NCBI GenBank assembly: GCA_036747295.1
Contig: DAIOCN010000008.1
Coordinates: 36,161-100,160 of the forward strand
Source of the DNA: UBA4736 sp002404015
Lineage (GTDB): Bacteria; Chloroflexota; Dormibacteria; Dormibacterales; Dormibacteraceae
Reading direction: 5' to 3'
Length of the DNA: 64,000 bases
The translations under genes were made by a program, and so were the position numbers. Positions 34,982 through 42,656 of the stretch are shown here, piece by piece. The notes under the pieces were generated by a model that worked only from the letters and a program-made list of their open reading frames with translations, searched no databases and had not been told where the DNA came from. Position 1 is the first letter of the stretch. The number at the start of each line of letters is the position of its first letter.

Positions 34982-35725
34982 ATGGCCCTTCTGACAAGGG
35001 GCCCGCGCACCCCTCGCTCAGTCGAGGACTCGCGCATGTCGATCATGGAGCACCTCGAGGCTCTGCGCCGCATGCTCATCGTCTGCGCGGCCGCCTGGCT
35101 CCTCACCACGCTGATCGGCCTGTTCTTCGCCGGCCGGGCGTTCAACGCGCTGGTCCAGCGCTCGGGCATCCCATCCGGCCACGTGGTCTATCTCGACCTG
35201 ACCGGCGGGGTGATCCTGGACATCAAGGTCGCCCTCTACATCGGGATCATCGTGGCGGCGCCGGTGATGATCCAGCAGCTCTGGTGGTTCATCAGTCCCG
35301 GCCTGCACCTCCACGAAAGACGGGTGGTGATGCCGATGGTCATCGCGACGATCATCTTTTTCTACCTAGGCACCGCCTTCGCCCTGTACTCGCTGCCGCT
35401 CTTCGTGAAGGTCCTCACCAGCCTGGCGCCGTCGGACGCGCAGTACCTGGCTGGTGGCGCCGAGCTGCTCGGCTTCATCATGGTCATGGTCCTGGCGTTC
35501 GGCATCGTCTTCGAGCTCCCGGTGGTGCTCTACTCGCTGGGGCGGCTCGGCCTGATCAGCTCGAAGTGGCTCTACAAGAACCGCTTCTACTGGGTCATCG
35601 GGCTGGGCATCCTGGCCAACGTGCTGACCCCCGGCGTCGATCCCGTGACGCCTTTGATCCTCTTCGTGCCGCTCTGGGTCTTCTGGGAGGGCACCGCGCT
35701 GCTTCTCAAGCTCAGCGGCCACTGA
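34982..35725 (+). CDS. tatC: Twin-arginine translocase subunit TatC
   Basis: A 247-residue membrane protein with six helices. It recognises twin-arginine signal peptides together with TatA/TatB. Conserved features are the cytoplasmic N-terminal MSIMEHLEALRR (Glu-His-Leu) and FISPGLHLHERR. No separate tatB is seen, so a minimal TatA-TatC system is likely. The stop is TGATG and opens the first of two repeat-encoded micro-ORFs before rph. Confidence 0.96.
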   Translation: MALLTRGPRTPRSVEDSRMSIMEHLEALRRMLIVCAAAWLLTTLIGLFFAGRAFNALVQRSGIPSGHVVYLDLTGGVILDIKVALYIGIIVAAPVMIQQLWWFISPGLHLHERRVVMPMVIATIIFFYLGTAFALYSLPLFVKVLTSLAPSDAQYLAGGAELLGFIMVMVLAFGIVFELPVVLYSLGRLGLISSKWLYKNRFYWVIGLGILANVLTPGVDPVTPLILFVPLWVFWEGTALLLKLSGH

Positions 35726-35808
35726 TGTCACCCCAAAAGATCTCGCGATTTTTCGGGGACCCCGACTGATGTCACCCCAAAAGATCTCGCGATCTTTCGG
35801 GGACCCCG
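35721..35808 (+). repeat. Tandem 44-bp palindromic repeat, two copies
   Basis: The unit at 35721-35764 is repeated at 35765-35808 with one difference (T35750 against C35794). Each contains a 12-bp hairpin, CCCCAAAAGATC-TCGC-GATCTTTCGGGG, with one mismatch. Each also encodes a 14-codon ORF starting in a TGATG junction. It lies exactly between tatC and rph. Confidence 0.9.
35725..35769 (+). CDS. Micro-ORF 1, 14 codons
   Basis: Encodes MSPQKISRFFGDPD. Its ATG shares one base with the tatC stop (TGATG), and its stop shares one base with the ATG of micro-ORF 2. No ribosome-binding site is seen, so only ribosomes ending tatC could translate it. Translation is inferred from frame geometry; the peptide resembles nothing I know. 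Confidence 0.3.
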   Translation: MSPQKISRFFGDPD

Positions 35809-35813
35809 ACTGA
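35769..35813 (+). CDS. Micro-ORF 2, 14 codons
   Basis: Encodes MSPQKISRSFGDPD, one residue different from micro-ORF 1. It starts in TGATG at the end of micro-ORF 1 and ends in the TGATG that opens rph. It exists because the 44-bp unit was duplicated. Confidence 0.3.
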   Translation: MSPQKISRSFGDPD

Positions 35814-36538
35814 TGCCACGACCGGACGGCCGAGCACCGGACCAGCTGCGGCCGGTGAAGCTCGAGCTTGGCGTCAACGTGCACGCCGAGGGCTCCTGCC
35901 TGATCGAGATGGGGCGGACCCGGGTCTGGGTCACGGCCTCCGTCGAGGACAGAGTGCCCGGCCATCGCCGCGGGACGGGCCGGGGCTGGATCACCGCCGA
36001 GTACTCGATGCTGCCGCGCTCCACCCACGACCGTGGCCAGCGGGAGGCCACGACCGGCCGGATCGGAGGGCGCACGCACGAGATCCAGCGCCTGATCGGC
36101 CGGTCGCTGCGGGCCGCCATCGACATGAAGCCGATCGGCGAGCGCACCATCACGCTCGACTGTGACGTGCTGCAGGCGGACGGTGGAACGCGGACGGCCT
36201 CTGTGACAGGCGCTTTTGTCGCGCTCTACATGGCGCTGAAGCGGATGAAGGAGGCTCGGATGATCTCCGAGCTGCCGGTGCGCTCATACCTGGCGGCGGT
36301 CAGCTGCGGGATCGTCGACGGCGAGCCGCGCCTTGACCTGGACTACACCGAGGACTTCCAGGCCGGGACCGACCTCAACTGCGTGATGTTCGAGGACGGC
36401 AGCCTGGTGGAGCTCCAGGCCACGGCGGAGCACGGCGCCTACTCGCGCACCGAGCTCGACGCCATGCTGGGCCTGGCCGAGAAGGGCATCCGCGAGCTGG
36501 TGACCCACCAGAAACGGGCGCTTGCCGGACTCGTCTGA
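35813..36538 (+). CDS. rph: Ribonuclease PH
   Basis: A 241-residue phosphorolytic 3'-5' exoribonuclease that trims tRNA 3' ends, working as a hexamer. Typical segments are DGRAPDQLRPV, EYSMLPRSTHDR, RTHEIQRLIGRSLRA and DCDVLQADGGTRTAS. Its ATG is the third link in the TGATG chain after tatC. Its end overlaps the rdgB start by 17 bases, so the two are co-translated. Confidence 0.96.
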   Translation: MPRPDGRAPDQLRPVKLELGVNVHAEGSCLIEMGRTRVWVTASVEDRVPGHRRGTGRGWITAEYSMLPRSTHDRGQREATTGRIGGRTHEIQRLIGRSLRAAIDMKPIGERTITLDCDVLQADGGTRTASVTGAFVALYMALKRMKEARMISELPVRSYLAAVSCGIVDGEPRLDLDYTEDFQAGTDLNCVMFEDGSLVELQATAEHGAYSRTELDAMLGLAEKGIRELVTHQKRALAGLV

Positions 36539-37109
36539 GCGCCGCCTGGCGATCGCGACCGGCAACCCCGGCAAGCTGGCCGAGTACGAGGACCTCCTGG
36601 CCGGCCTCGGCTGGGTGCTGATCCCCTGTGACACGGGCGTCGCAGAGACGGGCGCCACCTACGAAGCGAACGCTCGGCTGAAGGCAGAGGCGGCGGCGGC
36701 CGCCAGCGGGTTGCCCGCCCTGGGCGACGACAGCGGGTTGGAGGTCGAAGGGCTAGGTGGCTTTCCCGGCCTCCACTCGGCGCGCGTGGCGCCAACCCAG
36801 CCCGAGAGACTGGCGATCCTCGCCCAGCGCCTGGCCGGGCAGCCCCGGCCGTGGCGGGCGCGCTTTGTCTGCTGGGTCGCACTGGCCGTCCCCGGGCGGC
36901 CGACCCGGACGTTCGCGGGCGAGGTGGAGGGCGAGATCGTGCCGGAGCCGGTGGGGGAGGGGGGCTTCGGCTACGACCCCGTATTCCTGGTCCCCGAGCT
37001 GGGCCAGACCTACGCCCAGATGGGCCGCGAGGCCAAGCATCGGTTCAGCCACCGGACGCGCGCGGTCAGGCGCCTGATCGACAGCGGAGCCCTGACCGAA
37101 CCGCTCTGA
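36522..37109 (+). CDS. rdgB: XTP/dITP diphosphatase (RdgB/HAM1)
   Basis: A 195-residue enzyme that hydrolyses deaminated purine nucleotides such as dITP and XTP and so keeps them out of DNA. The N-terminus has ATGNPGKLAEYEDLL, then GDDSGLEVEGLGGFPGLHSAR (seen as DDSGLEV and PGLHSAR), then GEGGFGYDPVFLVPE and the C-terminal KHRFSHRTRAV. The TTG start lies inside rph. The pairing of rph and rdgB is common in bacteria. Confidence 0.95.
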   Translation: MPDSSERRLAIATGNPGKLAEYEDLLAGLGWVLIPCDTGVAETGATYEANARLKAEAAAAASGLPALGDDSGLEVEGLGGFPGLHSARVAPTQPERLAILAQRLAGQPRPWRARFVCWVALAVPGRPTRTFAGEVEGEIVPEPVGEGGFGYDPVFLVPELGQTYAQMGREAKHRFSHRTRAVRRLIDSGALTEPL

Positions 37110-37146
37110 GGCCGGCGCAGGGGTTCGGGATAATGGACGGCGGTAT

Positions 37147-37223
37147 CGGGCGGTGGCTTAGCCCGGCAAAGCGCCTGCTTTGGGAGCAGGAGATCGCGAG
37201 TTCGAATCTCGCCCGCCCGACCA
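37147..37223 (+). tRNA. tRNA-Pro (UGG)
   Basis: Acceptor CGGGCGG/CCGCCCG, anticodon stem CCTGC/GCAGG with loop TTTGGGA (anticodon UGG), T arm GCGAG-TTCGAAT-CTCGC, and encoded CCA. GATAAT at 37129-37134 is a likely -10. Confidence 0.95.
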
Positions 37224-37272
37224 GCCCGTTCGCTTTGCCAAACTGAGCCGATGGTTGGCCGAGCCCTGTCGG

Positions 37273-37278
37273 TAACCT
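37273..37278 (+). promoter_or_regulatory. -10 element of the PPOX gene (leaderless)
   Basis: TAACCT lies seven bases before the GTG at 37286. Confidence 0.5.
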
Positions 37279-37285
37279 GACACAC

Positions 37286-37702
37286 GTGGGATGGCTGCCT
37301 GACTCAGACTTCGGGCGCCGGGTGCAAGCCCGGCTCGAGGAGGCGGTGGTCGGCTGGCTGACAACGGTCGGCCAGGATGGCACTCCGCAGCCGAATCCGG
37401 TCTGGTTCATCACAGATGGCGACGAGATCCTGGTGTACAACCGATCCGACGCCCGGCGGCTCCGACACCTGAGCCGCAACCCGCGGGTGAGCCTGAATCT
37501 CGACAGTCACGAGGGCGGTGCGATCGTAGTGATCACCGGCGAGGCGCGGATCCTGCCTGATGCACCCGCACCGGACGCTGTGGCGGACTACGTGGCCAAG
37601 TACGGCGAGCGCATGCGGCGGGTGAGCGGGTCACTCGAGGCCTTTGGCGCCAAGTACCCGGTGGCCGTGCGCATCCGCCCCGAGCGGGTCCGCGGGTTCT
37701 AG
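37286..37702 (+). CDS. PPOX-class F420-dependent or FMN-dependent enzyme
   Basis: A 138-residue split-barrel flavin-type protein of the pyridoxamine 5'-phosphate oxidase-like family (Rv3369-like branch). Key features are VVGWLTTVGQDGTPQPNPVWF (seen as GWLTTVGQDGTPQPNPV), YNRSDARRLRHLSRNP and an arginine-rich strand at the end. Related proteins use F420 or FMN; the cofactor here cannot be assigned from sequence alone. GTG start with TAACCT seven bases upstream. Confidence 0.82.
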   Translation: MGWLPDSDFGRRVQARLEEAVVGWLTTVGQDGTPQPNPVWFITDGDEILVYNRSDARRLRHLSRNPRVSLNLDSHEGGAIVVITGEARILPDAPAPDAVADYVAKYGERMRRVSGSLEAFGAKYPVAVRIRPERVRGF

Positions 37703-37728
37703 GCCGGCGACCGGGCATAACTCGGTCG

Positions 37729-39441
37729 ATGCGCCGCGACCGGCTGCTGGACCTCTACGGGCCTCTTCAAGGCGAGCGGGCGGCGGTGGAGCTGGAGGGA
37801 CTGCTGGACCGGTTCCGGCCGAGGCTGGCGGGCCGGAAACGTGCGAAGCGCAGCAGCGCGGGCAATGACGCGTTGCTGATCACCTACGGCGACACCCTGC
37901 TGGGCGGAGAGAGGGCCCCGCTGGCCGCGCTCCGAGAGTTCGCGGTGCGTCATCTCGAGGGCCGCCTCTCCGGCATCCACCTCCTACCGTTCTTCCCTTA
38001 CTCGAGCGACTACGGCTTCTCCGTGAAGGACTACCTGGCGGTGCAGCCCGGCCTCGGCACCTGGGCGGACGTCGGAGCCCTGCATGCGGACTTCCGGCTC
38101 ATGTTCGACTTCGTCCTCAACCACGTGTCGGCGGAGAGCGCCTGGTTCCAGGGCTTCCTGCGGGGGGAGGCGCCCTTCCGTGACTTCTTCATCACGGTCG
38201 ATCCGGCGACGGACCTGTCGATGGTGACCCGGCCCCGGACGTCGCCGCTGCTGACCCGTTTCGAGACCGCGCTCGGAGAACGCTGGGTCTGGACCACGTT
38301 CGGCGCCGACCAGGTCGACCTCGACTACAGCAACCCGGATGTCCTGCTGCGGATGCTGGACGTCATGCTCAGCTACATCGAGCGCGGCGCCGACCTGCTG
38401 CGCATGGACGCCGTTGCCTATCTGTGGAAGCAGGCGGGCACCTCCTGCGTCCACCTGCCCCAGACCCACCAGCTGGTCAAGCTCTTCCGCGACGTGCTCG
38501 ACGAAGTCGCGCCGGAGGTCCAGATCGTCACTGAGACCAACGTGCCGCACCGCGACAACGTCAGCTACTTCGGCGATGGGCGCGACGAAGCCCAAATGGT
38601 CTACCAGTTCCCCCTGGCGCCGCTCGCCCTTGACGCGTTCGCCCGCGGCGACGCCGCCCGGCTGGCCGCCTGGGCCAGCAGCCTTAGCCTCCCCTCTGAG
38701 CGGACCGCCTTCTTCAACTTCCTGGCCTCCCATGACGGGATCGGCGTGGTCCCCGCCCGCGATCTCCTCTCGGTGGCGGAGATCGACAGCCTGGCCCGCC
38801 AGGTGCTGGCCCACGGGGGGCAGGTCTCGGACAAGGCCAACCCCGATGGCAGCCTGAGTCCGTACGAGCTCAACACGACCTTCTTCGACGCTCTCTCGGA
38901 CCCCGATGACGGCGGCGAAGCCTGGTTGACGAAGCTCGATCGCTTCATCTGCTCGCAGGCCATCATGCTGGCCCTGGCGGGCGTTCCCGGCATCTACGTC
39001 CACAGCCTCTTCGGTTCCCCCAACGACCACGCGGGCTTCGCGCGATCAGGCTGGAAGCGAGATCTCAACCACCAGCGCCTTGAGCTGGCCGAGGTGGAGT
39101 CGAGGCTGGCCGATAGCGCCTCGAGGGAGGCTCAGGTCTTCGCGCGGTACGCCCGGCTGCTCGAGGTCCGCCGGCGCCAGGCGGCCTTTCATCCTCGCTC
39201 CGGGCAGCGGGTGCTGGAGGCCGGCCGCGGCATCTTCGCCCTCGCCCGGGGCCCCCGGGACGGGCAGACCCTGGTCACGCTCCACAACCTCACCGACATG
39301 CCGCGGGCTGCCGCGGGGGAATGGCCGGCGGGAGGAGCGGGGGAGTGGGATGACCTGATCAGCGGCAACCGCTTCGACCCCGGCTCGGGACTGCGGCTGG
39401 CCCCCTACCAGGTGCTCTGGCTTGAGGTGGCGCGGCGGTGA
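37729..39441 (+). CDS. GH13 family sugar phosphorylase (sucrose or glucosylglycerate phosphorylase type)
   Basis: A 570-residue enzyme of GH13 subfamily 18. The barrel catalytic residues are visible: nucleophile Asp227 (LLRMDAVAYLWK), acid/base Glu269 (IVTETNVPH) and Asp336 (LASHDGIGV). Length and the NPDGSLSPYELNTTFFDAL region fit glucosylglycerate or sucrose phosphorylases rather than amylases. It would phosphorolyse a compatible-solute or storage sugar to glucose-1-phosphate. No sugar transporter is adjacent. ATAACT six bases from the ATG suggests leaderless expression. Confidence 0.9.
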   Translation: MRRDRLLDLYGPLQGERAAVELEGLLDRFRPRLAGRKRAKRSSAGNDALLITYGDTLLGGERAPLAALREFAVRHLEGRLSGIHLLPFFPYSSDYGFSVKDYLAVQPGLGTWADVGALHADFRLMFDFVLNHVSAESAWFQGFLRGEAPFRDFFITVDPATDLSMVTRPRTSPLLTRFETALGERWVWTTFGADQVDLDYSNPDVLLRMLDVMLSYIERGADLLRMDAVAYLWKQAGTSCVHLPQTHQLVKLFRDVLDEVAPEVQIVTETNVPHRDNVSYFGDGRDEAQMVYQFPLAPLALDAFARGDAARLAAWASSLSLPSERTAFFNFLASHDGIGVVPARDLLSVAEIDSLARQVLAHGGQVSDKANPDGSLSPYELNTTFFDALSDPDDGGEAWLTKLDRFICSQAIMLALAGVPGIYVHSLFGSPNDHAGFARSGWKRDLNHQRLELAEVESRLADSASREAQVFARYARLLEVRRRQAAFHPRSGQRVLEAGRGIFALARGPRDGQTLVTLHNLTDMPRAAAGEWPAGGAGEWDDLISGNRFDPGSGLRLAPYQVLWLEVARR

Positions 39442-39461
39442 ACCTCGCGGTGCTGGACCTC

Positions 39462-39546
39462 AAATAAAAGGGAAGCCCGTTCGACAACGGACTTCCCAGG
39501 CTGGGGTGGGGGGCGTAGAGTTCGATTAGGGAGCGCCTTATGGCGC
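39462..39546 (-). ncRNA. Candidate small RNA (about 85 nt)
   Basis: On the minus strand, TTGTGG and TACCAT with a 17-base spacer (39576-39581 and 39553-39558) place a start at 39546. The transcript would begin with hairpin GCGCC-ATAA-GGCGC (39533-39546), continue through a linker and end in a stem (39470-39497, 12 bp with one mismatch) followed by TTTTATTT. No ORF uses this unit. It lies antisense in the gap between the phosphorylase and the next gene. It is inferred from signals only. Confidence 0.45.
39470..39497 (-). terminator. Intrinsic terminator on the minus strand
   Basis: GGGAAGTCCGTT-GTCG-AACGGGCTTCCC followed by TTTTATTT on the minus strand. On the plus strand the hairpin has no T run after it, so it serves the minus strand best. 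Confidence 0.75.
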
Positions 39547-39651
39547 GTGGATATGGTAGCACACAACGATGCAATCCACAACATCTGGATAGAGTACGGT
39601 TTTCCAGGTTTTGCGCCTCCTACCAGTGCCTCAGTAAACGTGATAGCGCAG

Positions 39652-39680
39652 TTGACAGATTGTGCGACAGCCACTATCTT
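39652..39680 (+). promoter_or_regulatory. Strong promoter of the small membrane protein
   Basis: TTGACA (39652-39657), exactly 17 bases and TATCTT (39675-39680). GGAGG lies 10 bases before the TTG start of the next gene. Confidence 0.82.
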
Positions 39681-39714
39681 GTGACTAACCCATCCATACG
39701 GAGGCATTCAAACT

Positions 39715-39975
39715 TTGGGAACACTTTTACTGATCGTCCTGATCGTCGTCCTGCTCCTCGTCGCCGTCGGCGGCGGGGGCTACACCTATCGGCGCTATTA
39801 CGGGCCGGCCGGTGGTGAGGTCGTCGAGAGCGGGAGCACTGGTGGCGGCGGCGCCGCGGCGCTGGCGTTCGTGATCCTCGCGGTCCTCGTGATCCTCTTC
39901 CTCATCTACGGCGGCTTCAGCTTCTGGCACTGGTTCGGCGCTGGCCCGACGCTCAACGTGACCACGCACTCCTAG
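39715..39975 (+). CDS. Small two-helix membrane protein, function unknown
   Basis: An 86-residue protein with one hydrophobic helix at the N-terminus (TLLLIVLIVVLLLVAVGGGG), a short loop with YTYRRYYGP and Gly-rich stretch, a second helix (ALAFVILAVLVILFLIYGGF) and the end FWHWFGAGPTLNVTTHS. No known family. It has the best promoter in its neighbourhood (TTGACA, 17 bases, TATCTT), so it is likely well expressed. The TTG start is the only one that fits the GGAGG site. A glycosyltransferase-like gene follows after 20 bases. Confidence 0.7.
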   Translation: MGTLLLIVLIVVLLLVAVGGGGYTYRRYYGPAGGEVVESGSTGGGGAAALAFVILAVLVILFLIYGGFSFWHWFGAGPTLNVTTHS

Positions 39976-39995
39976 GCAGGAAGCCCTCGACAGAG

Positions 39996-41588
39996 GTGGT
40001 ATCCGAGGCGGGCGGCCGGGCGACCCCCGGCCGCCTTTCCTTTGCGCTGGGGCTCCCGCTCGCGTGGCGGGCCGCACTGCTTCCGAGCGCGCTGGCCGGA
40101 CTCGTCCTGCTGACCCGGCTGCCGTTTCGGACGCGGTACCTGCTGAACTGGGACGCCGACCAGTTCGCGCTCGGAATCGACCATTTCGACGTCATCCACC
40201 ACCAGCCCCACCCGCCCGGCTACCTCGTGTATGTTGCCCTCGGCCGCCTCCTGGAGCCACCTCTCGGAAACGCCAACGCCGCGCTGGTGACGATCTCCAT
40301 CGCGGGCGAGTGCGCCGGTGTCGTAATCGCCTACCTCTTCGCCCGCGAGCTGTTCGGGGCCTGGGCGGGCCTGGTGGCAGGGCTGGCTTTGGCTCTGAGC
40401 CCGCTCTTCTGGTACTACGGCGAGGCCGCCAACACGTACGCCCTCGAACCGGCGCTCGCGCTGGGGGTGGCCTGGGCGGCCTGGCGCTGCTGGAACGGGC
40501 GAGCGGCGGCCGCGCTCCCGGCTGGGATCACCCTGGCGCTGGCCGGCGCCTTTCGGCCCAGCACGGCGGTGCTGCTTTCGCCCCTCGTCCTGGCCGCCCT
40601 CTGGAAACTGGGCTCGAGGCGCGCGCTGCTGGCGGCCGGCTCCGGCTCCGGCCTCCTGACCGCCGCCTGGGTTGTCCCTCTCCTGGTCCTGGCCGGCGGG
40701 CCAGGCCGCTACCTCCAGGCGGCGCTCCAGCTGGGCGGCTCCGTGACTACCGGGACCGCGGTCTGGCGCGCCGGGCTGGCCGGGCTGGACACCACGAGCG
40801 GTGCCGTCCTGCTGGGCCTCGTCTGGGACCTGGGAGCCTTCGCGGTGATCGCCCTGTTCGGCCTGGGAGTGGCGCCTCGCTTGGGCCGTGTCCTCGACCT
40901 GCCCGCCGGCTGGGCCCGCTTCTGCCTGGTCTGGACGGCACCCGCGCTGCTGACATTCCTGCTCGTCCACATCGGGCAGGTCGTGTACGTCCAGCTGTTC
41001 ACACCAGCGCTGTTCCTGATGGCGGGCCCGGCCGCCCTGGCCGCCTGCCGGGTCCTCGGACGCCCCCGCCTGGCCGGCTCCATCGTCGGGGTCGCCCTGG
41101 CGGTCAACTGCCTGACCTTCCTCCTCCCGCTGCACTACTCGCTGGCGTCCCAGCTCAGCCTGCACGACCAGGTGGTGGCCCAGACGGTGGCCCTGGTCAG
41201 CGCGGAGGACCCGGCGTCGACCGTCCTGATCACCGACGTCTACGCGATCGGGTCCTACCGCACCGCCCAGGTCTACCTGCCTGCCTACCACCGGGTCGCC
41301 CTGGCCAGGGATCTCAAGGGCCGGCCGGGCGAGATCTTCGGAGACGTCTACGAGCCGGGCCGACTGGACCGGGCATCGCCGCTCGCCTTCCCGGTCGTGG
41401 CCCGCACCTTCCTGTTCCTCGATAGCCAGGTCGTGGACGGGCTGGTGGCGGACCCCGAGCGACTGACCTCGGCCAAGCTGGCGGACGGCACCCGGATCTA
41501 CATCTGGAAGGGGCCGGCGCCGGTGCTGCGCCACGGCCAGGTCTGGCTGGGGCCGGACTACCGCGACACCCAGGGTCGGAACATCTGA
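39996..41588 (+). CDS. Polytopic membrane glycosyltransferase-like protein (GT-C type)
   Basis: A 530-residue protein with ten or more predicted membrane helices. The first extracytoplasmic loop has WDADQFALGIDHFDVIHHQPHPPGY, seen as WDADQF and HQPHPPGY; the DxxH-like pattern and overall shape resemble the GT-C glycosyltransferases (PMT/DUF2723 group) that use lipid-linked sugars. The C-terminal 100 residues are soluble. Substrate and acceptor are unknown. GTG start. It follows the small membrane protein by 20 bases and may be co-transcribed. Confidence 0.75.
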   Translation: MVSEAGGRATPGRLSFALGLPLAWRAALLPSALAGLVLLTRLPFRTRYLLNWDADQFALGIDHFDVIHHQPHPPGYLVYVALGRLLEPPLGNANAALVTISIAGECAGVVIAYLFARELFGAWAGLVAGLALALSPLFWYYGEAANTYALEPALALGVAWAAWRCWNGRAAAALPAGITLALAGAFRPSTAVLLSPLVLAALWKLGSRRALLAAGSGSGLLTAAWVVPLLVLAGGPGRYLQAALQLGGSVTTGTAVWRAGLAGLDTTSGAVLLGLVWDLGAFAVIALFGLGVAPRLGRVLDLPAGWARFCLVWTAPALLTFLLVHIGQVVYVQLFTPALFLMAGPAALAACRVLGRPRLAGSIVGVALAVNCLTFLLPLHYSLASQLSLHDQVVAQTVALVSAEDPASTVLITDVYAIGSYRTAQVYLPAYHRVALARDLKGRPGEIFGDVYEPGRLDRASPLAFPVVARTFLFLDSQVVDGLVADPERLTSAKLADGTRIYIWKGPAPVLRHGQVWLGPDYRDTQGRNI

Positions 41589-41618
41589 GGGGCTGAGCCG
41601 GGCTAAGCTGCCGGGATC

Positions 41619-42656
41619 ATGGCGACTCCGATCTCGCTCGACATGGAGCCCATGCTGGCCGCTGTGAAGCCGGAGATTCCCACCGGCGACGGCTGGGAGT
41701 ACGAGCCGAAATGGGACGGCTTCCGGACCATCGTCCACCGCGTCGGCGACAAGGTCGAGCTCGTGAGCCGGGGCGCTCGCCCCATGACGCGCTACTTTCC
41801 CGAGCTGCCGCCGGCCTTCCGCACGCTGTCCGAGCGGTCACTGGTCCTGGACGGGGAGATGGTGATCGTGGGCAGCCACGGGCTCGACTTCGACGCCCTC
41901 CAGCAGAGGATCCACCCGGCGGAATCGAGGATCCGGATGCTGAGCGAGACCACGCCCGCCGTCTACATCGCATTCGACCTGCTGGCTCTCGGCGACGACG
42001 ACCTGCGGGGCTGGCCCCTCGGCGAGCGCCGCCAACGCCTCGAGCAGGTGCTAAAGGGCGCGGAGGCGCCGATCCATCTCACACCGTACACGCGTGACCC
42101 CGAAGTGGCGAAGCGCTGGTTCGACGAGTTCGAGGGCGCCGGCCTTGATGGGCTGATCGCCAAGCCGTGGGACGGCCCCTACGTGCCCGGGAAGCGGCTC
42201 TGGGTCAAGATCAAGCACGTTCGGACCGCGGACTGCGTTGTGATCGGTTTCCGCTGGTCCTCCGATCGAAAGACCCTGGGGTCGCTGCTGCTGGGCCTGT
42301 ACGACGACGAGCGCACCATGCACTACGTCGGCCACACCTCCTCGTTCAGCGCCAAGGAGAAGCGCGAGCTCCTCGAGCGCCTGGAGCCCCTGCGATCGGA
42401 ACCCTCCGAGGAGATGATGGGTCGCGCCCCGGGTGGCCCAAGCCGCTGGTCGCGGGGCAGGGACACCGACTGGGAGTTCGTCCGCCCGGAGCTGGTCTGC
42501 GAGGTCACCTTCGACAAGCTGCAGAGCGGGGAGCGGTTCCGGCACGCCGCCGGCTTCGTCCGCTGGCGGCCGGACAAGCCGCCGGAGCAGTGCCGCTTCG
42601 ACCAAATCGTCTCAGTGGCCGAGTTCGACGTCGCCTCGATCTTCGGCGGCGGGTAG
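41619..42656 (+). CDS. ATP-dependent DNA ligase (LigC-like)
   Basis: A 345-residue ligase. The AMP-attachment lysine is in YEPKWDGFRTI, near residue 32; the other nucleotidyltransferase motifs include LDGEMVIV and DGLIAKPWD, with a final WVKIKH. The C-terminal OB domain has PELVCEVTFDK. Length and absence of nuclease or polymerase domains fit LigC, which in other bacteria works in base-excision and backup double-strand break repair. Ku and polymerase are not nearby. The 3' end overlaps the convergent EcsC gene by 45 bases. Confidence 0.93.
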   Translation: MATPISLDMEPMLAAVKPEIPTGDGWEYEPKWDGFRTIVHRVGDKVELVSRGARPMTRYFPELPPAFRTLSERSLVLDGEMVIVGSHGLDFDALQQRIHPAESRIRMLSETTPAVYIAFDLLALGDDDLRGWPLGERRQRLEQVLKGAEAPIHLTPYTRDPEVAKRWFDEFEGAGLDGLIAKPWDGPYVPGKRLWVKIKHVRTADCVVIGFRWSSDRKTLGSLLLGLYDDERTMHYVGHTSSFSAKEKRELLERLEPLRSEPSEEMMGRAPGGPSRWSRGRDTDWEFVRPELVCEVTFDKLQSGERFRHAAGFVRWRPDKPPEQCRFDQIVSVAEFDVASIFGGG

